From assembly GCA_026413225.1 (NCBI GenBank), contig CM048552.1, forward strand, positions 191,986,053-192,050,052: a stretch of 64,000 nt of DNA, written 5' to 3'. Below the pieces are notes generated by a model. The model was not told the origin of the DNA, did no database searches, and worked only from the letters and a program-made list of their open reading frames with translations. Below, piece by piece: positions 1-14,588 of this stretch; within the stretch, counting starts at the first letter, position 1; every line of letters starts with the position of its first letter. Source of the DNA: Otis tarda. Its lineage: Eukaryota > Chordata > Aves > Otidiformes > Otididae. The position numbers were made by a program, and so were the translations under genes.

Positions 1-2757
1 AATCCCTTACTACTGGCATTTACCCTCAGCAGCAGCTATCATCCTCTTTCCACAAACAGACTCTGGGTATTAGTCTCAATTCTGTGCATGTTTATACATG
101 CATTTCAGCACTCCAATGTCTTCCTCCCTATCAATGAAAGTAACATATCCCTCAGTTCTCCTCTCTTAAATAAATAATAATAATAATGCCATCATCACGA
201 ACGTAACTTCCCTCATCTAAGCTTTCTTCTTGAACAGAAGACTCCTATCACTGGTCATCTGGTATTAAGTAACTACTTTCCCATCTCATTTATCTGTCAA
301 TTCCTTACCCTTTACTCATCTCTCTAGCACCTCAAATTAATAACTCATTTCTAACATCCCACTTTTCACCCAACATACCTCCACAAAACATTGTTTTTCA
401 TCACTTAAACCATATAGAATATAGCAAAAGATAAATAGAAGGTAAATAAACCTATCATTTTTCTCTCCCTTCCTCCTCCAGCTCTGTATTTTGAAATGTT
501 TATGGAAGGACAATAGTAATTTGCTTTTGAGGAAAATACAAATGCAGTTTCTGCTGCCTTTCAGTATGTTGTAGGTCAAAGGCTCCAGAGAAATGGTGAT
601 GTACATCAGATTCATGTAACATGTTACTGTATCTATAGATAAGACTATAAAAAAAAAAAACCTCGCTGCTTAAAATGAACACCTTATTGTTTTATTAAAT
701 ATGAATCAAAAACTGTTCTGTTCTTCAAAATATCTTTAGTTTACAAGAATTTAATTCTGCTGAATATAAACATACTACAAGGAATACAGAAACCTGTAAG
801 CTTAAAATATATCTACCAAAAAGCCAGCTGTTCCAAACCAGACTACTTCAAGGTGCCATGACTTACAAGAAAGCTCTTTTACATTATCAGCACATCTTCT
901 GAACATATTAAAGAAAAAGCTTTTTAGGTCAAGAATGTTTTATTCTAACGCATTCTTTTATAGAATACCAACAGAAGTTACTACTACTTACGTTGTTACT
1001 AAGTTCACGTGTTCTTTTATACTGCATGTCATAATCTAAGCAATTGTCTTCTATCTATAGAAAATTAATAAAATGCAACAATACTGACATAGTCTTACAG
1101 AACCTAATATCTAAAACCTTCAGCTCTATGCATCTGTTCAGAACCACGTAACAAATTTGTGAACTGCATTTTTTTTTTAATAATAAAGTCACTTCCAAGT
1201 AAGCAGGCAGCATATTCAAGAATACTACTTTGATTTTCAAAATGCTGCGTTCCTTTGTATCTACATGCATGAGGTAGGATACAAGCATCAGAAACACAGC
1301 TAGCTAAATAAAACACCTCATCCAACGTTACCCATCCTCCAAAGAAACTGTATGTTAAAGCTAATTCCTGCTTACCACATGATTACTGAATACTGATTGG
1401 CAGGGGTAGAAGTCTGTATGTGAGAGACTTTCTTCCTTCTTACATAGACATTATATAATGTTGCTGTCTCCAAAGAATACACAATATACATCTTCATTAC
1501 AGAAATAAAAGGGCTACTAAAAACCATATCATGACTGTAGTGAGGCACTGAAAAAAAAGCAAGTGTGAAACCTTTTTGTTACTGCATACAGACACCATAT
1601 GATACTATATTTATCCTGCGTATACAAATATGATGGCACTTGGTGAACTCTGTGCAAAGGTCAGATCTTTTAGACAGAGGACTTTGAAGAACTTCTAAGC
1701 TAATTAGGTGGGTTTTCTTCTGTATTTCTATCCCAGTTGCCAATATTCAGCTTCCTTCTTTTCCGCTAGCAAAAATATAGCAGCTATACGTATGTAATGA
1801 GGCAGGTGCCCTAAGTGTGTTGGACAAACCTCCTGACACAGCAGGAAGTTTACTTATGTCTGCGGAATATGAGTTACTTCTGTCAGCACTAGGAAATTGC
1901 ACCTAAATGAGTAAACACCTTTTGTAAAGGTAACACCCAACAAAGAGGCAAAGGGTGTAATGGCAATCTGTGAACATAACAGGAAACACGAACGCATTCA
2001 TATTCTTCTACTCCTCCTGATGGATGTCTGGACAGAGGGTCTTGGTCAGGTGAATTTTATCTTTTTGATCCTCATTGAACCATCAGATTGGCAGGATGGC
2101 CATCTAGAACTCATCTTAATCATGCGTTTGTAGACATGCTGCCTTGGACAAACATGGTGGTATACCTGAATGTGTCTCTTTAAAATATTCTTCGTAAAAT
2201 ATGTACTGCACCTACCTTGATGAGGTAGAGATGTAGCAATCTCTACAATGCATATACATACATATCTCAAAAAAATATATATATAAACACAGACAAGTTT
2301 TTAAAATGTTTCCATCCACAAACTCAGAATTTTGTATGCCTGGGATATACATGTTTTAAGATACATGTATGCTCTTTTCATTACATGCCGTGTGTGCACA
2401 AATGTAAGAATATTCAAACATAACAATGTACTTGGTTTTGTACTTGCATTTGCATAGGATGAATGCATTTAAGAATTAACCCCACAGGAACCACAGGGAT
2501 GTAAAACTGCACGATCCAAAACCTATTATGTGCATTAACAAAAGCAGACTTCGATAATCTGTCTAAACCTACCCACGCAAAAAAAAAAAACCACCCAACA
2601 AGAAAACTGCACACACACCTCTATGTGAAGTTTGGTGGTGTTTTTTTTAGAATATCGGATGACAACTGCTATGCCTGAATGAAGTATTTAATCTTCAAGT
2701 CTAAGTTTTTTGCAAGTTACTCACAAATTGAGCATATTCATTTTCAGTGGAAATGTC
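1..2757. other. AT-rich DNA downstream of PDS5B
   Basis: No coding frame above 100 codons, no recognised repeat family and no RNA gene. There is a short (AT)n at about 2268-2283. In mammals the next gene in this direction is KL, but nothing resembling it is visible here. Confidence 0.6.
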
Positions 2758-5700
2758 TTTAATATGAACGCTTTTTTGTAAATTTAATGTTTTTGTTCAC
2801 ATATATAGAAATGTCAAAACAGCAAATGTCAAAATATTTGAAAAAGGGTTCCGTTTCGCTAAAAAATAAAGTCAACTGGCAGTCAAGTGTAGTTAATACA
2901 GGACTCTAGATTATCCTAAGTGGAAGAGGTGTACTCACGCTACAATTTTCAAGCAATTTCATGTTTCCTACCTATTAGTGGATTAGTTAGCCCTAAATAT
3001 TCATTATCTCGGTGACAAGTAAAAAATGCCATGCTTCTGGAATCATAGTGAATTATTCTTAAACAGTAGTATCAAGATTACAATCACTGCATTTTGCATA
3101 TGAACTACAGATCACTGAAAGTTTCCTGTTGCACTGCAGCAAGAAAAGGAAATGTAACACAAATAACCTAATTTGCTGCAAAGTACAGCAAGATACTCCG
3201 GTAATCTCAAAAATTTCATACTGGAAATTGTTACAGTGAGTTCAATTTGATCTTTTAATGTAATACAGTACATTTTTATAAACTTAACATTATCATTGCA
3301 GAAGAGCATGCTAACTGAATGTTAGCAATTTATCTTTTATACATAATTATACTCTACTGTAGCTACTGTATGCAGATCTCAAAATGTTAGTACATAAAAT
3401 ATTCATTTTCTTTATGAGATGAGAATGAACTTAGAAGAGGTTTGAATATAAGAATGAAATATTTGCTGTGTCTGTTTCTCAAGAAATAATGAATTACACA
3501 TTATAACCCAAGAAATCAACATTTAAATTGCAAAACTATAGTTTAAATTTACATTAAACATTATGATCAGTAATGTGCATCAATATTCGATGAAGTTTAA
3601 TCTAACCATGTTTATGCACATAAAGCCTCAAGAGTCTGCAGCAGTTTCAGCATCAATTTTTCATATTTTTGTATAAAATGGACTTAAAGGTACATCTTCC
3701 ATAAATGTCTCAGTGCAATTCTGTCAAAAAGGAAAATATAAAGCTAGCTTTCAATCATTTTATACCATAAAAGAACCCCAACAACTTGTATTTGCACTGC
3801 TGAAGCATAAGTAAGCCAGTTCCGTTGTGTCAACTATTTCAAAGTCAATACAAATCAGCATTAATTACCTTTTTAGGCAGCATTTCCCCCACATTTACAG
3901 GTATAAATGTCAAAAAGCTGAATACTGTAGGGGAAGTTAACTGAGGCAGAATTATCTTATTGTTTATAATATCTTTCTCCATTAGCAATAACAACAAAAA
4001 AATCATAATGAAAAAATTCTAAAGGTTTCTTTACTAGTGATCTTATCATTTGGAAATCGGTAAATCTATGGTTTAGAATTAGCCTTTCCTCTAATCTTTA
4101 CAGGCTGCCTTGCAACTTATTTATTGATGGATTATGTGAAAATGCTCCATTATTGAAGGAGATAAAATTTTCCTAAGTTACAAATTGATTTTTTCACATG
4201 TTGTCAACTGTAGGGAACCAGATCAAGAACAGCACCCGAAATTATAATATGTGCTTGGCTAAGCATAGTGTAGTAACCTATACATTTTGGTTCAAAGACG
4301 CAGTTTGTAAACTGTAAAACTGCATACAGGATACTGCTTTAAGTATTTTGTTTCTATTTTTTTGCAATTTATACCTAAAAAAAAACCCAAAAAACAACCT
4401 CTCTATGGTAGCACAAAATAAAAAAAAAAATGGAGCTTCATTAAATTCTTGAATACCTTGACTGCAATAATCAACAGTTTGTTATTAAAAAAAAAACAAA
4501 ACCAAAAAAACAAACAAAAAAAAAAACCCACTTAGCTCTTCATACCAAAAAAATTTGGCTCAAAAAAAAAATAAAAACCAAAACAAAATGGTACAATAAA
4601 CTCTCAATAAAAGGTTCTCTCATGAGGCAATCTACCATATACTACTGCTAGATACGAGTTTCCAAAAAAACATTACATCCCATTTTCAGCACATTTTTCA
4701 TAAACATGCAACTTCACTATAAAATACAAAACACTTGGCTCTCAAGAACAGCTTTATAAAGACACACTGCATCAATAAAATTTTTCTTTGTGATTAACTT
4801 TACATTGTAATAAGAACTGTATTTTCACTAATGTTTATATATCAGATTTCATATTATAATGTAGTAATAATTTGCTCTTTGTGAACATCATGTTCAGAAG
4901 GAAATATCTATACACATTAACATACTAGACTATTAAAAACTCAGTTACAGAATTTTATTGATACAGTAGATTAATAAAAACGGATAGGGGAAGATAAAAT
5001 GGGTAGGGTATTCAGTACATTATTTAATAACACAATTTTAAAATTAAAATATTTTAAATCCTTTTTGAATTTTCAATGCCACTAGAAGTCCAGAAAAGTC
5101 TGGCATCAATACTGAGGTGTAAAACAAGTCAAACAACTTCTTTCACAATTTGCATCTCTTGTATTATTCTATTCAACATTGTTCAACTGCAAAAGAAAGA
5201 AATTTAGCACCTCTGATGATAGGTAGGTGCCTAAAGGTAAACACTAGATTAGATTAATGAAGGAAACAAAAGACCATTTTTCTTTTCTTCTTCTCAACAA
5301 ATAGTGGCAAAAGAAAGTGGCACTATTTGCTCAACTGATTTTTTTTTTTTTCACAGTTAAATGTCAACAAGAGTACAAATACGAACACTGACAGATATTG
5401 CTTGAGATCAATTTTCAACAAACTCTGTTCTCTTTTAAATCAATAGATCCAATACAGTGGGGTACTGTCAGTTTAAAGCCGCAGATAAAAGCTATACAAG
5501 CACTTTAGAAGTCAGAAACATTAAAAAAAGAACTATTTACAGTTTTCTTCTTTAGTTCATATGTCTACAAAGCCAGCGCACATTACAATTCACAAAAATC
5601 CACAGTTAATGATATCAACATGTGTGTGGCTAAAGCTTGTGACCTAGGGACTGCAAATGCAGGGGTAGTAAAAGTAAAATAGGTTTTGTCTTTTTTTCAG

Positions 5701-5800
5701 TAACCCCATTTGTGCACTAACAGCTTCATTCAGTCTCAAGCTTTATATTAAAAGCATTCTTCAAAGCTTTCACCTGGAAGGCCGATAACTACATGCTCAC
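2758..5800 (-). other. PDS5B: Probable PDS5B 3' UTR (3' limit uncertain)
   Basis: The sequence below the stop codon is AT-rich with no coding frame. Human PDS5B has a 3' UTR of roughly this length, by memory. Transcript-strand AATAAA signals occur at 4954-4959 and 4120-4125, and ATTAAA signals at 2783-2788 and 2758-2763. I cannot tell which is used, so the lower limit is only a guess. Many A runs on the plus strand at 4375-4590 would be U runs in the message. Confidence 0.45.
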
Positions 5801-5836
5801 TCATCGTCTTTCCCTTTTGGAAGTTCTGCGACGGAC
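5801..5836 (-). CDS. PDS5B: PDS5B last coding exon, C-terminal 11 residues and stop
   Basis: The last 36 coding bases encode [11 protein letters not shown] and TGA (5801-5803). Acceptor CAG is at 5837-5839. The very basic end matches the human terminus VRRRSAKRERR closely. Confidence 0.95.
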   Translation of the reverse strand, partial: VRRRTSKRERR

Positions 5837-7486
5837 CTGTTGAGAGAAAAAGTATTTTACATGTTTTTACAGAAAAGTCTTGAAAAATTCAAGACTAAAC
5901 ATATTTTATAATGGAAAAAAATGCTTACTGTCACAATAATGTTTGAGTAACTGTATACAGCGTCCTTCGTTACTCATTTTATCACAGGTACAAGTCTCAG
6001 ACAATGACCAGGACATAACTTCGATGTTACTGAGCCTGCATCCTTCAAGTATTAAAAAATAATCTAGTTTCCTTTCTCAGAGTTTTCATACACTCAGATA
6101 GTGCAGTCATCAGATGTGTCCAAAAGTGTGAAGGCATTCACAGTTACATTGTTAGTATTACTACTAACATCACTAATATAATTGTATGAAATAAACAGAA
6201 AAACAAACTTATTTTAATGTATTTGTGTATGCTGGTAAGAAGGAAAAATTGGTTTAGGATTCTGCTCAAAAATTCCATACTTACTTTCCAGTACTATTAG
6301 TTTCGTGTTCCTGTTTTGTATAAAGAAATATTATTTACTATTAGAATCTAGCTGAGAAGAGTGGGCATGAGTTACCTGGAACATAATTCCCATGAAGTGC
6401 TACACAATTCAGGCAGACACATAACAAAAAGCTAACAGAACAGAAAATTTAAGATGTTTGACAAAAACAGACATTTTCTAAGAAATGCAGCTTCTCTGGG
6501 AAGCTACAGTGAAGCGCCACAACACAACACTGGCAGTTGATGACCATCTCATTCATTTTAAAGGAGGAAGGCTAAGTTCTAAGAACAGAAGACATTCTCT
6601 GAACATCAATACACAGAGGACACCACAAAAACAAAGAAAGCCCCAGGCATTTCTCTTACATTGATTGTGGAAACTTCCTCTTCTTCCATTACTTCTTCCT
6701 GGGGAATGTCATCACTGACAGGTGAACTACTCTGAAACACGTCCATCTCTTCACTAGATTCATTCTCTTTACTGGCTGCTTGTTTGGAACGTCCCGCACG
6801 GCTACAAACAGAAGAAAAATAAAGATCAGTTTCACAGTATACGGGTCTCCACATGTACAAACCGTATGAGAGCATACGTTTCACTTTATAAGAACAGTAG
6901 TCTTAAAACTTCGCGTTATATAATACTTCTAGTTCATCCATACATGGAATAGAAGAAGTGGAACCAGGAGGCTGGACAACAGCATTTGAAAACCAAATTC
7001 TTCCAGAACAGAGGGCCAGGAGTACAAAGTTGAACAATTTTTGTATCAACAGACAAGAAAGATTTTTCTCTTCAGTGCCAGAATATAAGCCAAAGAAGGT
7101 TCACACAACAGTATCCAATGAACAGAAAAAGCCAGAGACTGATTATCTGGGTTTGTTTTTTTTTCTTCTTCTATTAAATTCCATGAACTCCACTTCTATA
7201 GGAGTTCATACACAATAAAATTTGAATAACTGCATCTACATTTTCATAGACCTAGAAGAACCCATACTGCTCTTTATGAAATTAACACTATAATAAACCT
7301 AAATACAAATCTTCCAAGCTAGCTTATGCTAAGGGCTAGGGATAATCAGGATGACAATACCTTAAATCAGGATAATCAAGAACAATCAGTCAACAATATC
7401 TTAAATGGTCATTTTTAGTCATGGGAACCGAACCACAAGCAAAAAGCACCCGTTTGCTTAAAATGAGAACTAGTTCCCCTACCTCA

Positions 7487-7517
<31 letters not shown>

Positions 7518-8928
7518 GCCAACTAGATATATATCCAAAACTACACAGCTGCACCCACATTACCATTTTGGTTTGGGTCATTAGCACAGTTCACGGAATC
7601 ATCCTGCTTACTGCACTTTGGTTTGATTCATGAAGCTGTCTTGGTGTACCCAAACTAGGTGACTTTTTGGATGAAATTAAACCAGAAACTTTGTTCCAGG
7701 CAGACAACAAAAACACTTCAATCCCCAGTGAAGGGCATACAGATCCAAAACAACTGTTCTCTGACAGTGTCAAACAACACATGTGGTGGGAATCTTCAGT
7801 TCTGAGAACACCACTAAAATCTGTACAAAATAAAATATCTGAATTGCATATAGAAAATATCTGAATTGCTTATATAATATAGTATAGTGGAGGTTTCAGC
7901 ACCAACCAACATGACATCCTTTAAGAAACAATACAAATTAGCCCAAAACAAGCCTTCCATGACTGACAGAAGCAACAAAATTGAAAAGAAAACAGGAATT
8001 ATTCACAAGCTAGGTTAATCTTTTTACGTATTACAAAAATAAGCCAGTTCACATGTGCTAATTGGTAACCAAATTAGTTATTGGAATAGGTTAGACACTA
8101 CCATCTCATAGGTGAAATCCCAAATTCTTATCCCAGCTCCATTCCCAAGGAGCCCAGAAAGCTTTAAGTATTTGCATTAAATTTATCCCATCTTGTGATA
8201 CACACTGCTGCTCAGTCTATCAGCTCCCTTCATTTAAAACTGCTGTAGATACGTATGTAGAAAAGAGACTATGATCCACTTCAAAAACTGAGGAATTACT
8301 GCAGTCTCATCTTTTTCTTGCAAATTTGGAAAAAGGGCAGTCAAAATGTGGGTGGCCTGATCACAAAAAATAAAGAGTTTTGGGTTTTTTTTTTTATTTA
8401 AAGCTAGAACAGACCCAAAAACTCTGAATCTTGAAACAACTTGGGTTCCTCATGCCAGGAACAACGTATGTACCTATGAATGAGCTGTGCCTCAGCTATG
8501 CCTGTTATTGATTGTGGGTATTCATCGTTTACTTTCTCTTTACAGTGGGGTAAAGCAACTCACTGATTTCACTGAGAAGTGAATCAGAAGCTACTTAAGT
8601 ATTTACTAAAGCGCATTTGACACATGCCACATAGCACATCACCCAACAATAACTTGTTGGCATGTCTTCTTGGCACGACAGTAGCAGCTTCTAACTCTCA
8701 TTCCACTGCACATGTAGCAGTGGCTTCTGTAGTAACCAAGACAGTGTTGGACCTGTGTTTCTGGTTACAGAGTAAAGGAGCAGGAGAGATCTGACCAGAA
8801 GCAGGTAAACGGAACACCGGAAAGGTTGAGATATTGTGTGTGCAAAATGCCAGAAAATGAGATCTGGTGTGAAACTAGAATTTGAATTGAGGGTACAAGC
8901 CTGTTCAGGTAAAGATCTGTGGTACGGA

Positions 8929-8960
<32 letters not shown>

Positions 8961-11900
8961 AAAAGAAAAAGATTGCCAGGGACAGGCAAAATGGTACATT
9001 AAATAACTGCCAGAGGAAGATCAACATGATGCTAACTAAGCCCAGAAGCTAGAAAAACAGAGTAATACAAAATGTCAGACTCAAGATGTGCAAAAGTAGC
9101 ACTCTAAGGAATTTGTCACCAGGTTCTAGAAAAGTATCTTGTTAATCTGTTCCATGACCTGCAGTTTGGTATCAGCAGGTCAGTAAGTCCGGTCCACTTG
9201 TACACCTCTGCTTCACATATTGCATATACATGTACAGAAGAGAGATCTGTAGTTTCCTACAGTAGGCACAAGAAAACAAAGCTAGCCACAGAGTTTACCT
9301 TTAATTTGGAGCTTAATACGCCTCAGAATTTTCAAGAGCTACTATCCTTCACAGATTGTAGCACATTTTATTAATTTGGGAACCATTCAAGTGGGTAATA
9401 AGAAGGCCACAAATTAGAAAGTAAGTGAGCATTAATTTAAGGAGAATCAGAATAAACTTGTTCTCCACGATACTGTTTCACCACAGTAACAATTTGATTC
9501 TTCCTCCCTATCTAAAACAAATGGGAGCACTTTTTGATCCTTGAAGTCCTAATAAAGCCCTGTCTTCAAGGCCCTCATATGCTTTATTGACTTTTCTCCT
9601 AGAAGAGCAAAGCTACATATATGCTACCTGAGTACATTAAACTTAATTGTAGCCTCTTGCTCTAGTTTGAGATGCTCTAGGAGAAGCAGCTAGGGAAAAC
9701 ATTTTAGAAATAACAATGGCAATTTATTTTCTTAATTGTCAATTAAAGTATTCTGAAATATTTTCAGTAAATGATTGTTTGGGGGCACAGAGGCATATTT
9801 TTAATTGTCACTAAACACAAATTTAGAAAATATTCACCACTTACACTTTTTTTTGCTGTGATGGTGGTGTTTTTGATGGCCTTCCTCGTCTTTTCTGTGG
9901 CGTAGACTGTGCTGATTCAACTGTACTAGTTTCAGATGGTTCTGCTCTGTTTTGAGGAAGACCCAAATTGCAAAGTATCAAATTATAACTGATGTCCAAG
10001 GATAAAAAAAAATGCAGCTTACAAGAAGACGGACTCACCTCTGCTGTGTTCTTTTTGCTGTCCTGTTTTGCCTGCCTTTTGTTTTTTGTTCAATGTTTTC
10101 AGTTTGCCTTTCCTCCTCCTCCTCCTCCTCTTCTGCTGCAGCTGCTGGCATTTGTTTTTTTTTGCTCCTTTTTGATGACTTTGCTACTGGTTCTTCCTTT
10201 GGTGTTCCTCCATTATTTGGTTTGGGAGGGCGTCCTCTTCTCCCTTTCTTTGGTGGACTGTTCTGTTCATCCTCACTTTCTATTACATCTTCTTTTAGCC
10301 TTTTTTCCTCTTGCCATTGTGTTTCATCAGATTCTGAAACAACTGCAGGTCTCTTCCTTCCCCGTTGACTACCTCTAAGTTTCTGCTCTTGACCCAGTTT
10401 ATTCATGTCATCTATGCTTAGTTTCTCTTCTGAATCTGTGATAGTTGCTTTCTTCCTTCCTCTAGGCTTCTCCATCTCTGGCTGAAAAGGTAAAATTATA
10501 TCTTTAAATTATGGCCATATTAAACTGTCAGATACGCAAAAGCTACAGAAACTTCCTCCAATAAGACAAAGAGTCTTCAAGTTACACAAATTGTCTACTA
10601 TTATTATCTACTATATCCATTTCAAAAACCTTTGCAAAAGTATAGCCACATACATACTTACAAAATGCCAGAGGAGAGAAAAATAATTTCAAAGGTGAGC
10701 AGTTAAAACACTGAAGTGTGTAAGGTCTTCCTCATTTGCATCCTCAGCTGTGGCAAACATAATTGGCTAGAACATCCATAACTGTATTTTTGTCAATAGA
10801 AAAATATATAGAGGATGGCAACTGTCAACTTGTGCCTTCAGTTCTGTTGTGAGCTGCAGAGTGCTTATGCCTGGCTCCCATGCTGGGAGTAGCAAGGCAT
10901 TAATACAGAAGATGGTGGGCAACTTGAATTCATAATTGTAAAAAGCAGCACAGGAATTAGTGGTAGTTGCCAAAGCACTGCTGTCAGAGCTGCACTAAGG
11001 CTCAGTATTTGCTCTGCGCAGAAAAAAAAAAAAACAAAGCAACAAACCAAGAAAGAAACCAACCAAAAAACAAACACCCAATCCTTAAAAGAATCAAAGA
11101 ATGGTTTGGATTGGAAGGGACCTTTGAAGATCATCTAAGTCCAATACCCTGCCGATGGCAGAGGCATTTTCCAAGAGATCAGGTTGCTTGAAGCCCCATC
11201 CAACCGACTTTGAACACTTCAAGTGACAGGGCATCAACAACTTCACTGGGCAACCTGTTCCAGTATCCTGCCACCCACATTGTAAAAAGTTTCTTCCTTA
11301 TATCCAATTTAAGGCTACTACCTTTCAGTTTAAAGCTATTGCCCCTTGTCCTGTCACTAGAGGCCCTGGTAAAATGCCTATTTCTGTCTTTCTTATAAGC
11401 CCCCTTCATAGATTGAAAGGCCGCAATAAGGTCTCCCCAGAGCCTTCTCATCTCCAAGCTGAACAACTCCAACTCTCTCGGCCTTTCTTCAAAGGAGAAA
11501 TGTTCCGATACTTGGACTACTTTTTGTGGCTCTCCTCTGGACCCGCTCTAAAATGTCTGTGTCTATTTTGTAATACGGACCCCAGAGCTGGACACAGTAC
11601 TCCAGGTGAAGTCTCACCAGAACAGAGTAGAGGGGCAGAACCACTTCCCTTGACCTGCTGGCCACACTTCTTTTGATGTAGCCCAAGATACAGTTGGCCT
11701 TCTGGGCTGCAAGTGCACATTCTTGTTTCATGTCCTATTTTTCACCCACCAAGTCCTTCTCTGCAGGGCTCCTCTCAATCCCCTCATCCCCCAGCCTGTG
11801 TTGACATCTGGGGTTGCCCCGACCCAGGTGCAGGACTTTGCACTTGACCTTGTTGAACTTAATGAGGTTCACATGGGCCCACTCCTCAAGCTTGTCAAAA

Positions 11901-14543
11901 TCTTTCTGGATGGCATCTCTTCTCTAGCATATAAAAAAATGTAGAACCTTTCTGAATCATAAGCTTTCAGAACAGAAACTATTCCTTCACCTCTCCATGC
12001 TCTAGTTCTCTAAAGTGCACAGTAAGGAGCCACAAACAGTGTAAAGATTTCAATAAGCAGCTATCAGGGTCAGGATTGCCCCAACCGATCCCTGTCCCTG
12101 GAAAAAATAAAAAATTACCTACCCACCTACCATTATTGGGGACCATGACTATTTCATTTTGGACCATGAAATGGTCCAAAAGTCCAAATGTTAACAATAT
12201 TTCAGTTTCATACCAATGTTAATTTCAAACTAACATTACTGTATTTCAACTGATACAAACACTCATTTATTAGTATAAATCTACATAATGACAGTTATGC
12301 CACTTAAAACCAGATTGAATCTTTTTTTTTTTTTCCTTCACATCTCCCTCATGACATAAGATAGAAGTCAGTTTACAAATATGTGTCTCCACTTTAGCCA
12401 TAAACTCTGATCAAGAGAAGCAGAAAGAAAAGCTAGGAAGGCTATGAGGAAAAAAAAAAGTAGAAGAAATTGAAGGACAAAGAATTACACTAGAAGAAAA
12501 TAGGAATAGTATTTGAACAATGACGACATCTCCTGCCAGTTCGTGACTTCAATGACAAAACTATTGATCTAGATCAGCAGCATCGTTTTTCCCACTTCTA
12601 TTTGCTTTTGCAGTGATTGTGAACATCTGTCATTGCAGCTGCTTTTACCAGGTAAGTAGCTGTAGCCAAGTATTTTTTATCCCCAAGGTTAAACAGTGTC
12701 CCACAACCTTAGAACTAAGGTGTTACTCTATTATCTAATCTGGACAAATATGTCCATCTTTAAAACATGGACTTTCTGGTCCTCAATTAAAATTCTGCTT
12801 CTCAGTTAAAACTTGCTATAATCTGTTCCCCAGCTCCAAAATACCAAAAATGAGTTCTGAATCAATGACCTTAAGCAGCTTGCTTACATATTCAAAGTGA
12901 AATACAAATACCCTCAAAAAGTACTCAAAATACTGAACCGTATTTACTTTATCACTTGACTTTGTTGGTTACCAATTCAACCTAATGCGTCTAAACATGA
13001 ATTGCATGCCAGCAGCTGTTTGGACTCTCAGACTTTTCAAGTTTTACAGCAGAAGTGACTTATCAATACAGGAAGCATCAGAAAAATATAAATCTATCAG
13101 TAAAAATTAGTAAGGCCAAGGCTACCACTTTCAAAGGCTTACCACTCTCAAAGGCCTTGGTCATTCACTAAAATCTCTCTCCGAGATAGACACACATGTA
13201 ATTTCTCCTGAACGATCCTGACATTGTGAAAGAGCACAGCAATGACACCATTCTGCTACCCCTTGGAGTTCAGTGTTCTCACAGAATAGTTTGTTTATCT
13301 AACAGCACAGGCAACGTGCTTATTAATCAGATTATTTTACATCCTGTGGAATTGTATTGGTCTGTAAGTATTAGTTAACTAATGCACTCTGCTGTAAAAG
13401 CCTGTTGGAGACTATTGCACACAGACAGCTTTAAAATCATGCTGCAACTTCTACTTGTGATATCTCACATTGAAAATTAAGCATTTCCCTACCTTCACTG
13501 CAGTACAAATTGCATGCAAGAAAACAGAATCCACATGGCTATTCAGATAACTCTTCCTTGAACTTCTAAATCAATGTCAAATCATTATACCCTCTCGGTA
13601 TTCTAGATTACCAGAGAACAAACAGTTGCTATTCCTTAGAGCTGTTGAAAGGAAGACATGTGTGGGTGGAAAAGGAGAACATGCCTTAGCACCAGTGACA
13701 GGATAGCATTAAAAAAAGATGAGAATTATAATGCACCAACACTGTAATGGAGTATTAGCACTTTGCTAGCTACAAGAAAGAAACCATATATTATAAAGAC
13801 TTCTACAACCTCAGAAGGCAATCTGAAATTTCAGAGAGATTAAACCACGCCTCAAAACTCCAGTATAGTCCATAATTTTCAATCTAATCCAATTACTACT
13901 TCCAAAGCTATATTTCAAGTAAACATCAAGAACACATTAAAAAAAAAAAAAATCTCTGCTGTATATTGGGGAACAGAAGTCCAAGGAAGCTATCAACTTG
14001 AACAATGTCCCAAATGCCTCATCAACAAATTCTAAGGAGGAGACAAATCGTGGACTAATTGTCATCAACTTAGCTCTAGCAGAATATTCCCCTGTCAATA
14101 TTACCAATATGCTGCAAATCATAACTGGTAATCTTGAAAGTTTACAGTAGCTGTCAGTATGATGCAAAGATAATGTGATGTACACATGAAAAACAGACAA
14201 ACTGAACCTTTTTTTCCACTGCGTTTTCATATCTAACTCTAAAAACATTTTCCAGCAGTTTACAACAACTCAGTTTCATGGTTCAGCATATTTTCTTAAA
14301 CGATATAAAGTATCACCACATTAATTTTTATTTTAAATTTCTAAAGACTTAAAGTGACACATCTGCAATGCAGCCAAACAGCTCACCCTTACAAGATCAG
14401 AGTCGTCCCTTTTGTCAGTTTTCTTTCCTGGTAAGGGTGAAGTCAGTGTGAATTCCTCATTTTCACTGTGGTCCATTTCAGTACTGTCAAGTCTAAAATG
14501 AATAAACATTTACGCTCCTCATTATTATAGTACAGCAGACAAT

Positions 14544-14588
<45 letters not shown>

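Noticed and set aside
1..2757. Possible next gene (KL) downstream of PDS5B
   Set aside because: No frame resembling klotho or any other protein is present; only AT-rich non-coding DNA.
9992..10378. Plus-strand open frames of 118-128 codons rich in Leu, Phe and Ser
   Set aside because: They are antisense to the PDS5B AT-hook exon; the hydrophobic runs are just the complement of Glu and Lys codons.
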